Below, piece after piece: positions 9,001 through 15,369 of a stretch of DNA of 25,206 nt; positions within the stretch are counted from its first letter, which is position 1; each line of letters starts with the position of its first letter. A program made the position numbers and the translations under genes. The notes under the pieces are model-generated. The model did not search any database. It was not told the DNA's origin and saw only the letters and a program-made list of their open reading frames with translations. The stretch comes from CAZILN01 sp964540005 (GTDB taxonomy: Bacteria > Bacteroidota > Bacteroidia > Bacteroidales > SM23-62), in contig CAZILN010000308.1 in NCBI GenBank assembly GCA_964540005.1, forward strand, positions 1-25,206, given 5' to 3'.

Positions 9001-9351
9001 GCTGCCTGATTTCCGGTCGAGCCGGTTCAGACCCTTATTGGTCCCTATCCACAGGTCCCCGGACTGCCCCTCACATATTACCCGGATGAAGTTATCGGAA
9101 AGTGAACTGGTGTCGAAGGGAAGGTTCCTGAAAGTGCTGAATTCATAACCATCGTACTTATTCAATCCGTCCCTGGTTCCGATCCACAGAAATCCTATAG
9201 AATCCTGAAAAATAAGATTGGCAAAAGTATGCGAAAGTCCCTGCTTTATGGTGAACAAACCGGCAGTGGGCCCGGCCTTCTGACCATGCGCATCCCAAAC
9301 TACAACCACTGCCAGCAGCAGCACTGCAGGTATTGCCGGAAATCTCTTCAT
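6022..9351 (-). CDS. Propeller/Y_Y_Y sensor fused to SpoIIE-type PP2C phosphatase
   Basis: A 1109-residue one-protein sensor. Order: signal peptide (1-23, ending DAHG); 14 two-component-regulator propeller repeats such as FLWIGTRDGLNKYD, DLWIGTNKGLNRLD, NIWIGTSDGVMIF and HIWFGTDKGLIIYD, enough for two seven-bladed propellers in the periplasm; a Y_Y_Y domain (about 715-785); one membrane helix (about 797-815); a charged coiled-coil linker containing SINYGRRIQLALLP; and a SpoIIE/PP2C Ser/Thr phosphatase (about 870-1105). Metal-binding acidic residues are in GDFYW (about 890), Asp909 of VDCTGHGVPGAF and Asp1040 of DGYADQFGG. In this family ligand binding outside is expected to set dephosphorylation of a cytoplasmic protein, often an anti-sigma antagonist; no STAS partner is in the window. 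It ends inside the 3' end of the opposing kinase gene. Confidence 0.93.
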   Translation of the reverse strand: MKRFPAIPAVLLLAVVVVWDAHGQKAGPTAGLFTIKQGLSHTFANLIFQDSIGFLWIGTRDGLNKYDGYEFSTFRNLPFDTSSLSDNFIRVICEGQSGDLWIGTNKGLNRLDRKSGSFTRYIAGSDEQYSLKEDTIYGLATGTAGDIWIKTRSYLEQMDPVTGIITHHSHPVDRKVNTEEIIRMPVVVSPNGVVWTGAPEGLISFFRDSSRIHLYAGPGPEEATGPRLISAICPDTENKLWIGAASGLYHFSPAEERFRKINLRGRPYADQPVHALFLSGQNSLIVGLDRGFLKYDIASGQISRSSAWQSGSPGPPAIKVNSLLVDHSEIIWLASRDGLMKINEKENEFSILSSKLPEYSHLPSDDISAVLVHNDELWLGTAGKGLAIIDVQTGRTRIIDTYGRTGNAICDNFIHSLYKDPAGNIWIGTSDGVMIFSVREKVFLGLCDMFPGLSCQMFEHNKVYQVIQAEDGQYWFACSNGIYRLHAEQGVIFEINSVFSGIEMRSVRNVFTLLQDTTGHIWFGTDKGLIIYDPGTDSFEFIRARPNHPGSLKSDLVYRLFMDTRDRIWIGTASGLHLYEESSSGFRVYNEQDGLANNHVYSIIEDHDSMLWISTNNCLSRFDPERGEFSNYGISEGTQNHQYNLGASAIDQSGLLYFGGISGLNSFHPDSIMINPYIPNIAFTSFELVGKNGRLVSPLEKVSKIIIPRGNQVFSIHFSALDYTAPERNRYRYQMTRNDVTDTWIDIGNQHSVTFYNLRSGTYQFTVKGSNSDQKWNDQGTGITVIVPTPWWKSPEAYISYGLLGLTFIYLIVQYRTRTLRKSNRILKEKEVAARQVEKQKEELIIKNKNITDSINYGRRIQLALLPSFELFDKILPDSFILYKPKDIVSGDFYWINENGNKIFVGAVDCTGHGVPGAFVSIIGFELFRNITSDQGVSNPAVILDSLNDNFAQIFSDGEQVYLKDGMDLSLCVFDKKEKYLEFSGAFNPLYLIRDGSIIEIKADRFSIGADIIQAPSDHRHFKSHKLFLQKDDILYMFSDGYADQFGGPEGKKFKYRRFRHLLLTIHKLPVGKQCSILEASIEEWRKDADQVDDIMVIGIRPVFGHQPD

Positions 9352-9410
9352 AAGCTTGCTAAATTAACATTTATTACCGTTTCAGGCAATGAATGACAGG
9401 GTGCAAGCTT
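9352..9410. repeat. 8-bp inverted repeat before the propeller-phosphatase start
   Basis: AAGCTTGC at 9352-9359 and GCAAGCTT at 9403-9410 flank 43 nt between gltA and the sensor gene; the inner copy touches the sensor ATG at 9351. On the minus strand a TTG, 20 nt and TAATTTAG resemble a Bacteroidota promoter with one mismatch in the -7 box, lying between the arms. The arrangement could be an operator or a cruciform, but AAGCTT is itself palindromic, so chance is a real possibility. Confidence 0.3.
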
Positions 9411-9424
9411 ATTTAAAAAGGGTC

Positions 9425-10732
9425 TTATTTCTTATTCTTGACTATATCCTCGAGCATGGCTGTTGTCAGCGATTTCGGCCTCTCGAGAGGATATCCCAAG
9501 GCACGGTCCCATATAATGTTCGCACAAACCCCGATAGCCCTTCCTATAGAGAACAGTATGGTATAGAAATTATATTCCTGTACCCCATAGTACCACTGGA
9601 TGACCCCCGAATGAGCATCAACGTTTGGCCATGGATTCTTTGCCTTACCCTGCTCCTCCAGTATGGGGGGCACAACCTTGAAGAGCATATCAACATATTT
9701 GAATAATTCATCATCTTTCAGGTGTTCCAGGGCAAATTCTCTCTGAACCATGTACCTGGGATCTGTTTTTCTGAGTACGGCATGTCCGAACCCGGGAATT
9801 ACCTGTCCGGAATTGAGGGTATCCCACACGAATTGCTTCAATTCTTCTTCAGTGGGCATTTTTCCTGCCCTGGTATTGCGGTAGTCCTGGATCCATCTGA
9901 GTACTTCCTGGTTTGCCAGTCCATGCAGGGGACCTGCCAATCCGTTGACCATAGCAGAGTTAGCCAGATAGATATCTGCCAGTCCGCTGGCAACAAGGTG
10001 TCCTGTATGGGCACTGATATTACCGCTTTCATGGTCGGCGTGAAGGATAAAGTACATCCTTGACACATCATCATAGGGTTTCCCGATTCCCATCATATGG
10101 GCAAAATTTCCGCCCATATCCAGGTTGGGATTGGACTGGATGTTTTTACCGTCCCTGTACATTTTTGCATAAATGTATGCTCCGATCTCAGGCAACCTGG
10201 CCAGAAGGTTCATCGCATCCTCATAGGTCGGGTCCCAGTACTCCATTTTACTCAATCCTGCCTGGTACTTTTTATTGAAGAGTGATTCCCAGTTCATCGC
10301 GCTGATGGACCCTGACAGGATAGCCATCGGGTCTCCACAGCAGGGGTAAGCATCAATTACCTCGTAGACATACTTGGGTAGTATCCTCCTGTTACGGAAT
10401 TCATCAATGACTTCCTCCACTTCCTCACTCGTAGGAATATCACCCGTCAGAAGAAGATAATACAGGCCTTCAACGTAAGGCATGTTTCCATCAGGAGGCT
10501 TTGGAAGTTTTTCAAACACTTCTGGTAGTGTATATCCTCTGTACCTGATTCCCTCCATGGGATCCAGATAGGATATATCCGTAACCAGGCATTTCAGCCC
10601 TCTCATTCCACCAATCATTTTAGCAATGGTGGCCTGATCAACTACCGTATCGCCGGATTCCTTCATAAGTTTCGCGGTCCTAGGCCTGTGCTGATCAATT
10701 TTTTCCTTAAGTTTTTCTTTTAGTTTTGGCAT
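9425..10732 (-). CDS. gltA: Citrate synthase, mitochondrial-like type
   Basis: Condenses oxaloacetate with acetyl-CoA to citrate, the entry to the TCA cycle and to 2-oxoglutarate for glutamate. The 435 residues carry the catalytic His270 in GLAGPLHGLANQEVL, His317 in PGFGHAVLRKTDPRY and Asp372 in NPWPNVDAHSG. The long blocks around these, together with LGYPLERPKS near the end, look like the eukaryotic/mitochondrial branch (dimeric, about 435 residues mature) and not the hexameric E. coli enzyme. The N-terminal 25 residues are a basic amphipathic stretch, as in that branch without a transit peptide. It has its own gap of 151 nt after eno, including the eno terminator and a promoter-like sequence, so it is probably transcribed separately. 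Only 73 nt separate it from the sensor gene downstream and no terminator is evident there. Confidence 0.96.
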   Translation of the reverse strand: MPKLKEKLKEKIDQHRPRTAKLMKESGDTVVDQATIAKMIGGMRGLKCLVTDISYLDPMEGIRYRGYTLPEVFEKLPKPPDGNMPYVEGLYYLLLTGDIPTSEEVEEVIDEFRNRRILPKYVYEVIDAYPCCGDPMAILSGSISAMNWESLFNKKYQAGLSKMEYWDPTYEDAMNLLARLPEIGAYIYAKMYRDGKNIQSNPNLDMGGNFAHMMGIGKPYDDVSRMYFILHADHESGNISAHTGHLVASGLADIYLANSAMVNGLAGPLHGLANQEVLRWIQDYRNTRAGKMPTEEELKQFVWDTLNSGQVIPGFGHAVLRKTDPRYMVQREFALEHLKDDELFKYVDMLFKVVPPILEEQGKAKNPWPNVDAHSGVIQWYYGVQEYNFYTILFSIGRAIGVCANIIWDRALGYPLERPKSLTTAMLEDIVKNKK

Positions 10733-10759
10733 GTGTGATATAGTTTTAGGTGCTCTTTT

Positions 10760-10788
10760 TAAATATACAAATAAATTGATACCTCCAA
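10760..10788 (-). promoter_or_regulatory. Possible gltA promoter
   Basis: The minus strand has TTG (complement of 10786-10788), an 18-nt spacer and TATATTTA (complement of 10760-10767), which differs from the Bacteroidota -7 consensus TAnnTTTG only in the last base. It lies just downstream of the eno terminator and predicts a leader of about 20 nt before the gltA ATG at 10732. Assigned by consensus and position only. Confidence 0.38.
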
Positions 10789-10824
10789 TATATTGTACAA
10801 CAGTCCAGGTATTTTCCGATAAAC

Positions 10825-10856
10825 AAAAAAGGGTGACAACCTGCCGGCTATCACCC
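10825..10856 (-). terminator. Intrinsic terminator after eno
   Basis: On the minus strand, GGGTGA (10856-10851), a 14-nt loop and TCACCC (10836-10831) are followed directly by a run of six T (10830-10825). The hairpin begins 27 nt after the eno stop codon and matches a Rho-independent terminator. It marks the likely end of the ribosomal-alpha-eno transcript and isolates gltA. Confidence 0.78.
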
Positions 10857-10883
10857 TGTATATGAATTATTTCTGAAGTTTTC

Positions 10884-12170
10884 CTATTTCAGAAATTTAA
10901 AATCTTTTCCCGGATATTTTGCAGTGGGTCCGAGTATCTCCTCAATCCTGAGCAACTGGTTGTACTTGGAAATCCTGTCAGAGCGGGAAGCTGAACCGGT
11001 CTTGATAAGGCCGGTATTCAGGGCAACTGCCAGGTCTGCAATGGTCGTATCTTCCGTCTCTCCGGAGCGGTGTGATATGATGGATGTCATTGAGTTACAG
11101 GTCGCCAGCTGAACAGCATTGATGGTTTCTGTAAGGGTCCCTATCTGGTTTACCTTAATGAGGATGGAATTTGCCGATCCTGCATCTATTCCTTGCTGCA
11201 ACCTTTTTACATTGGTAACAAAGAGATCGTCACCTACAATCTGAACCCTGTCACCAATAGAAGCAGTTAACTTCTTCCACCCTTCCCAGTCATCTTCAGC
11301 CAGACCGTCTTCAATGGATATTATCGGATATTTGTCCACCCATTCCTTCCAGTATTTCACTATGTCGTCAGAAGTCTTATCCTCATTGGTTGATTCGAAA
11401 TGGTAAATGCCTTTTTCTTTATTATAAAATTCAGAGGCGGCTGGATCCAGTGCAATATATATATCATCACCCGGTTTGAATCCGGCTTTCTCTATGGCCT
11501 CGAGCACTACCTCTATGGCTTCTTCATTGGAATTGAGATTGGGTGCAAAACCTCCTTCGTCACCGACATTGGTTGAATGCCCCTTGGCTTTCAGGACTGA
11601 TTTAAGGTTATGAAAAACTTCAACGCCCATTCTTAAAGCCTCCGAAAAACGGCTGGCGCCTACCGGCATGATCATGAATTCCTGTATGTCAATCTTGTTA
11701 TCAGCATGTGTCCCGCCATTAAGTATGTTCATCATAGGTATAGGCAGGGTGTTGGCATTGGCTCCTCCTATGTACCTGAACAAGGGCTGACCGGTAAACT
11801 GAGCTGCTGCCTTGGCACAGGCCAGGGATACACCCAGGATAGCATTGGCCCCCAGGTTGCTCTTGTTTTCGGTCCCGTCAAGTTCGATCATTTTGGTATC
11901 GATCTCATTCTGATCGGCCACAAAAAAGCCCTGCAACTCTTCGTTCAGTATCTTGTTCACATTATCAACTGCGTTAAGAACTCCCTTGCCTAGAAATCTG
12001 CCCTTGTCACCGTCACGCAGTTCAACTGCTTCATGAACCCCCGTGGATGCACCGGATGGTACAATAGCGCGACCGATGAATCCGTCTTCAGTGAGAACAT
12101 CAACTTCTATAGTAGGGTTCCCCCGGGAATCGAGTACCTCTCTTGCCTGGATATCAATAATTTGTGCCAT
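10884..12170 (-). CDS. eno: Enolase
   Basis: Interconverts 2-phosphoglycerate and phosphoenolpyruvate in glycolysis and gluconeogenesis. At 428 residues it is full length. Seen: the mobile loop SGASTGVHEAVELRD (from Ser39), His155 in GGTHADN, Glu205 in GDEGGFAPN, Mg ligands Asp242 (LDPAASE), Glu287 (SIEDGLAEDDW) and Asp314 (GDDLFVTN), catalytic Lys339 in LIKVNQIGT, the SHRSGETED signature (366-374) and Lys390 in IKTGSASRSDR. It starts 11 nt after rplQ with no promoter or terminator in between, so it should be read from the alpha operon, tying a glycolytic enzyme to ribosome synthesis. A strong terminator follows. The ATG at 12170 gives the standard MAQIIDIQAREVLDSRGNPT start. Confidence 0.98.
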   Translation of the reverse strand: MAQIIDIQAREVLDSRGNPTIEVDVLTEDGFIGRAIVPSGASTGVHEAVELRDGDKGRFLGKGVLNAVDNVNKILNEELQGFFVADQNEIDTKMIELDGTENKSNLGANAILGVSLACAKAAAQFTGQPLFRYIGGANANTLPIPMMNILNGGTHADNKIDIQEFMIMPVGASRFSEALRMGVEVFHNLKSVLKAKGHSTNVGDEGGFAPNLNSNEEAIEVVLEAIEKAGFKPGDDIYIALDPAASEFYNKEKGIYHFESTNEDKTSDDIVKYWKEWVDKYPIISIEDGLAEDDWEGWKKLTASIGDRVQIVGDDLFVTNVKRLQQGIDAGSANSILIKVNQIGTLTETINAVQLATCNSMTSIISHRSGETEDTTIADLAVALNTGLIKTGSASRSDRISKYNQLLRIEEILGPTAKYPGKDFKFLK

Positions 12171-12181
12171 AATTAATCGTT

Positions 12182-12763
12182 TTATGATTGTTCAGTTCCT
12201 TTTTTCTTTTCTTCTTCTGCTTCAGCAGCAGGTTCCTCTTCTTTCACCCCGGCAGCCGGTGTTCCCTCTTCAGCTTCATCTGTAAGTTCAGCCACCTCTA
12301 CTTCCTGGTCCCCCGTGACAACATCAGCTCCTGTTTTCTTCTTTCCGCCCCTTCTTCTCCTGGATGCTTTGGGTTTGGCAGCATCCTTTTCTCCAAGCAG
12401 GTTCTCATTATAATCCACCAGCTCGATTATGCACATATCGGCATTATCACCCAGCCGGGGTTCAATTTTGATGATCCTGGTATATCCACCGGGCCTGTTT
12501 CCAACCTTGGCTGCCACATCCCTGAATAATTCAGTTACCGCATCTTTATCGCGTAAGGATTTGAAAACCATCCTCCGGGAATGAGTTGAATCCTCTTTGG
12601 AGCGTGTAATCAGGGGCTCGACAAAAATACGCAAAGCTTTGGCCTTGGCTGTAGTAGTCGTAATACGTTTATGAACAATCAATGAAGTGGCCATATTGGC
12701 CAGCATAGCTTTACGGTGCTGACTCTTCCTGCTCAGGTGATTTAACTTCTTCCTGTGTCTCAT
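12182..12763 (-). CDS. rplQ: 50S ribosomal protein L17 with long charged tail
   Basis: Large-subunit protein near the peptide exit-tunnel surface. Residues 1-125 are a normal L17 core: RHRKKLNHLSRKSQHRKAML, HKRITTTTAKAKALR and NRPGGYTRIIKI. The E. coli protein ends near there (127 residues), whereas this one continues to 193. The extension has a basic patch (KASRRRRGGKKK, 132-143) followed by an Ala/Glu-rich acidic segment (EEGTPAAG, EEEPAAEAEEEKKK) that is probably disordered. Tails of this kind are common on L17 in Bacteroidota, though their job is not known to me. It starts 6 nt after rpoA and is followed 11 nt later by eno. Confidence 0.97.
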   Translation of the reverse strand: MRHRKKLNHLSRKSQHRKAMLANMATSLIVHKRITTTTAKAKALRIFVEPLITRSKEDSTHSRRMVFKSLRDKDAVTELFRDVAAKVGNRPGGYTRIIKIEPRLGDNADMCIIELVDYNENLLGEKDAAKPKASRRRRGGKKKTGADVVTGDQEVEVAELTDEAEEGTPAAGVKEEEPAAEAEEEKKKGTEQS

Positions 12764-12769
12764 TTTACC

Positions 12770-13762
12770 TTAATCCTTGTCTAATTTATACTTAGTTATA
12801 TCCATCCCAAAACTCAGACTCATACTCGTAAGCAGTTCATCAAGCTCTGTAAGTGATTTCTTTCCAAAATTCCTGAATTTCAGCAGATCGTTTTTATTGA
12901 ATTTAACCAGGTCCCCCAGTGTTTCCACCTCGGCAGCTTTCAGGCAGTTCAGGGCCCTTACCGAAAGATCAAGGTCAACTAGTTTGGTCTTCAGCAATTG
13001 CCTCATGTGAAGGACCTCCTCGTCAAATTCTTCATTGGCAAACTTCTCGTCTGTATTGAGAGTTATTTTCTCATCAGAGAAAAGCATGAAATGATAAATG
13101 AGGATCTTGGCGGCTTCCTTCAAGGCATCTTTTGGATGTATGGAACCGTCTGTCTGAACCTCAATTACCAGTTTCTCATAGTCGGTTTTTTGCTCCACCC
13201 GGTAATTTTCTACCGCGAACTTGACGTTCTTAATGGGTGTAAAGATCGAATCAATAGCAATCAACCCGAACTCTGCATCCAGAGGAGTATTTTCCTCGGC
13301 AGGCACATAACCCCGGCCTTTATTGATGGTCAGTTCCATCTGTAATTTGACATCGGGCTCCATATGACAGATGACCAGGTCCGGATTAAGAACCTTGAAC
13401 CCGGAAAGGAATTTATTCAGGTCTCCGGCCCTGAATTCTTCCTGACCGGTAATAGAGATCATGATCTTCTCATCGTCCACATCATCTATCTGTTTCTTGA
13501 ACCGGATCTGTTTCAGGTTCAGGATGACTTCGGTTACGTCTTCAATCACACCGGTAATAGTAGAAAACTCATGTTCTACATTGTCTGTTTTAATGGTGGT
13601 GATGGCGTAACCCTCCAGTGATGATAAAAGGATCCTCCGCAGGGCATTACCAACTGTAATTCCGTAACCCGGCTCGAGGGGACGAAATTCGAATTTACCT
13701 AGATACTCGTCCGACTCGATCATTATGACCTTGTCAGGTTTCTGAAATGCTAAAATTGCCAT
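12770..13762 (-). CDS. rpoA: RNA polymerase alpha subunit
   Basis: Assembles the RNA polymerase core as a dimer and contacts upstream promoter DNA and activators. The 330 residues divide into the N-terminal assembly domain (about 1-235, with FEFRPLEPGYGITVGNALRR and LLSSLEGYAITT) and the C-terminal DNA-binding domain (about 255-320, LDLSVRALNCLKAAEVETLG, KSLTELDELL). The Arg and Asn of VRALNCLK and the GKKS turn, which contact the UP-element minor groove in E. coli, are kept. It sits in the usual alpha-operon position between rpsD (18-nt gap) and rplQ (6-nt gap), so its level follows the ribosomal proteins. Confidence 0.98.
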   Translation of the reverse strand: MAILAFQKPDKVIMIESDEYLGKFEFRPLEPGYGITVGNALRRILLSSLEGYAITTIKTDNVEHEFSTITGVIEDVTEVILNLKQIRFKKQIDDVDDEKIMISITGQEEFRAGDLNKFLSGFKVLNPDLVICHMEPDVKLQMELTINKGRGYVPAEENTPLDAEFGLIAIDSIFTPIKNVKFAVENYRVEQKTDYEKLVIEVQTDGSIHPKDALKEAAKILIYHFMLFSDEKITLNTDEKFANEEFDEEVLHMRQLLKTKLVDLDLSVRALNCLKAAEVETLGDLVKFNKNDLLKFRNFGKKSLTELDELLTSMSLSFGMDITKYKLDKD

Positions 13763-13780
13763 ATAAATGTGATTATAATT

Positions 13781-14389
13781 CTATTTTGAATACAGTTCAA
13801 CTATTAGTTGCTCTTTAATGTTTTCCGGGATCTCTTCTCTTTCCGGCCTGTTCATAAACTTGCCTGCCATCTGGGCATCATCCCATTCCAGCCAGGGTGA
13901 ATTTCCCCTGTATGTGGATGCCAGCGAATTTACAATTGTTTCCATGGATTTCGATTTCTCACGCACACCGATAATATCACCGGGACGCAGGGTATAGGAC
14001 GCGATGCTAACAATTTCCCCGTTAACGGTAATATGCCTGTGAGTTACCAGTTGCCTGGCACCACTGCGAGTGGGTGAAATTCCCAGCCTGAACACTACAT
14101 TATCAAGCCTTGATTCCAGCAGCTGGAGCAGGACCTCACCGGTTACTCCTTTACTGCGGGAAGCCCTTTCAAACAGATTGGAAAACTGTCTTTCCAGCAC
14201 GCCATAGGTATACTTGGCCTTCTGCTTTTCCTTAAGCTGAATGCCGTATTCTGACTGTTTCCTCCTGCGCTTATTCATCCCGTGCATCCCGGGAGGAAAG
14301 TTTTTCTTTTCCAGAATTTTATCCGGTCCGAAAATCGGTTCCCCGAATTTCCGTGCGATCTTTGTTCTTGGTCCTCTGTATCTTGCCAT
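13781..14389 (-). CDS. rpsD: 30S ribosomal protein S4
   Basis: Primary 16S rRNA binder that nucleates the 5' domain of the small subunit; in many bacteria it also represses its own operon. The 202-residue chain starts MARYRGPRTKIARKFGEPIF, has the basic MHGMNKRRRKQSEYGIQLKE segment, and contains the S4 RNA-binding fold at about 94-155 (ESRLDNVVFRLGISPTRSGA, HRHITVNGEIV). No N-terminal Cys cluster is present, so it is the zinc-free form. It lies 28 nt after rpsK and 18 nt before rpoA. I did not identify an S4 target structure in the leader regions. Confidence 0.98.
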   Translation of the reverse strand: MARYRGPRTKIARKFGEPIFGPDKILEKKNFPPGMHGMNKRRRKQSEYGIQLKEKQKAKYTYGVLERQFSNLFERASRSKGVTGEVLLQLLESRLDNVVFRLGISPTRSGARQLVTHRHITVNGEIVSIASYTLRPGDIIGVREKSKSMETIVNSLASTYRGNSPWLEWDDAQMAGKFMNRPEREEIPENIKEQLIVELYSK

Positions 14390-14417
14390 TTATCAGATTA
14401 TTTTTCTTTCCCTGTTT

Positions 14418-14807
14418 TTATACTCTTCTTCTTTTCGGAGGCCGGCAACCATTGTGAGGCAGGGGTGTAACATCAACGATCTCCATTACCTCAATTCCGT
14501 TGGCATGTATGGTCCTTATGGCAGATTCCCTTCCTGAGCCCGGACCCTTAACAAATACCTTCACGCGGCGAAGGCCCAGGTCATATGCTGTTTTTGCGCA
14601 ATCCCCTGCGGCCTGCTGGGCAGCGTAAGGTGTATTCTTCTTTGATCCCCTGAATCCCATTTTACCTGCTGATGACCATGCAATTACATGTCCCGTTGCA
14701 TTGGTAAGGGAAACAATGATGTTATTGAAGGAGGCATGTATATGCGCCTGTCCGTTTGGATCGACCTTAACCGACCTTTTCCTGGATGCTCCTGTTTTCT
14801 TTGCCAT
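14418..14807 (-). CDS. rpsK: 30S ribosomal protein S11
   Basis: Platform protein of the small subunit, near the mRNA exit and the Shine-Dalgarno helix. The 129 residues include the conserved ASFNNIIVSLTNATGHVIAW block, SAGKMGFRGSKKNTPYAAQQ, KGPGSGRESAIR and the universal C-terminus PHNGCRPPKRRRV. It begins 3 nt after rpsM and precedes rpsD by 28 nt. In Bacteroidota platform proteins around here help hide the anti-Shine-Dalgarno sequence, which agrees with the A-rich, mostly Shine-Dalgarno-free leaders across this cluster; that link is from general knowledge and not from this sequence. Confidence 0.98.
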   Translation of the reverse strand: MAKKTGASRKRSVKVDPNGQAHIHASFNNIIVSLTNATGHVIAWSSAGKMGFRGSKKNTPYAAQQAAGDCAKTAYDLGLRRVKVFVKGPGSGRESAIRTIHANGIEVMEIVDVTPLPHNGCRPPKRRRV

Positions 14808-14810
14808 AAA

Positions 14811-15194
14811 TTATTTCTTTGTAAGTGCTTTCTTTTTATTTGCAATGGTTTTTCTCCTGCCCTTTCGGGTACGGGCATTGTTCTTAGTACTCTGTCCGCG
14901 AACCGGCAGGCCTATTCGGTGACGTATTCCGCGATAAGCGCCGATATCCATGAGCCTTTTGATATTCAGCTGTACACTGGACCTCAGTTCGCCTTCGACC
15001 TTGTAATTGTCATTAATGATGGCACGGATCTTGGTCGTCTGTTCGTCATTCCACTCGCTGACCTTGATATTGCGGTCAATCCCTGCTTCATCAAGGATTT
15101 TCTGGGCCGTACTTCTACCAATACCGTAGATATAGGTCAGACCTATTTCTCCGCGCTTATTTTTTGGCAAATCTACTCCTACTATTCTAGCCAT
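14811..15194 (-). CDS. rpsM: 30S ribosomal protein S13
   Basis: Head protein of the small subunit that contacts the P-site tRNA and forms bridges to the large subunit. 127 residues, with MARIVGVDLPKNKRGEIGLT at the N-terminus, the helix-hairpin-helix region YIYGIGRSTAQKIL, and the conserved C-terminal RGIRHRIGLPVRGQSTKNNA followed by a lysine-rich tail. It is the first gene after rpmJ (35-nt spacer) and is nearly fused to rpsK (3 nt). The adjacency rpmJ-rpsM-rpsK-rpsD-rpoA-rplQ is the standard alpha-operon order. Confidence 0.98.
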   Translation of the reverse strand: MARIVGVDLPKNKRGEIGLTYIYGIGRSTAQKILDEAGIDRNIKVSEWNDEQTTKIRAIINDNYKVEGELRSSVQLNIKRLMDIGAYRGIRHRIGLPVRGQSTKNNARTRKGRRKTIANKKKALTKK

Positions 15195-15229
15195 TAGTCT
15201 AAATTAAATTGGTTCGCAAAATTATAAAA

Positions 15230-15346
15230 TTAACCCTGACGTTGTTTGAATTTGGGATTTTTTTTGTTTATTACGTACAATCGTCCGTTTCTCCTGACTA
15301 TTTTGCAGTCAGCAGTCCTTTTTTTCACTGATGCCCTTACCTTCAT
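15230..15346 (-). CDS. rpmJ: 50S ribosomal protein L36, zinc-less form
   Basis: A 38-residue protein read directly from the minus strand: it starts MKVRASVKKRTADCKIVRRN and ends NPKFKQRQG. It binds 23S rRNA near the peptidyl-transferase side of the large subunit. Comparison with the E. coli L36 pattern shows the zinc site is lost: Cys11 is Thr, Cys27 is Asn and His33 is Phe, leaving only Cys14. This is the zinc-independent class, expected to be free of Zur control. It sits between infA and rpsM as usual, but its upstream spacer (129 nt) is filled by a repeat element. The ATG at 15346 is the only sensible start. Confidence 0.96.
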   Translation of the reverse strand: MKVRASVKKRTADCKIVRRNGRLYVINKKNPKFKQRQG

Positions 15347-15369
15347 TCGACTATGTTTTTTTTACTATA

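Noticed and set aside
14440..14460. A 13-nt match (GGAGGCCGGCAAC) to the repeat-element core inside rpsK
   Set aside because: It encodes the universally conserved S11 C-terminus GCRPP, so the match is explained by codons; it has no second arm and no other element parts.
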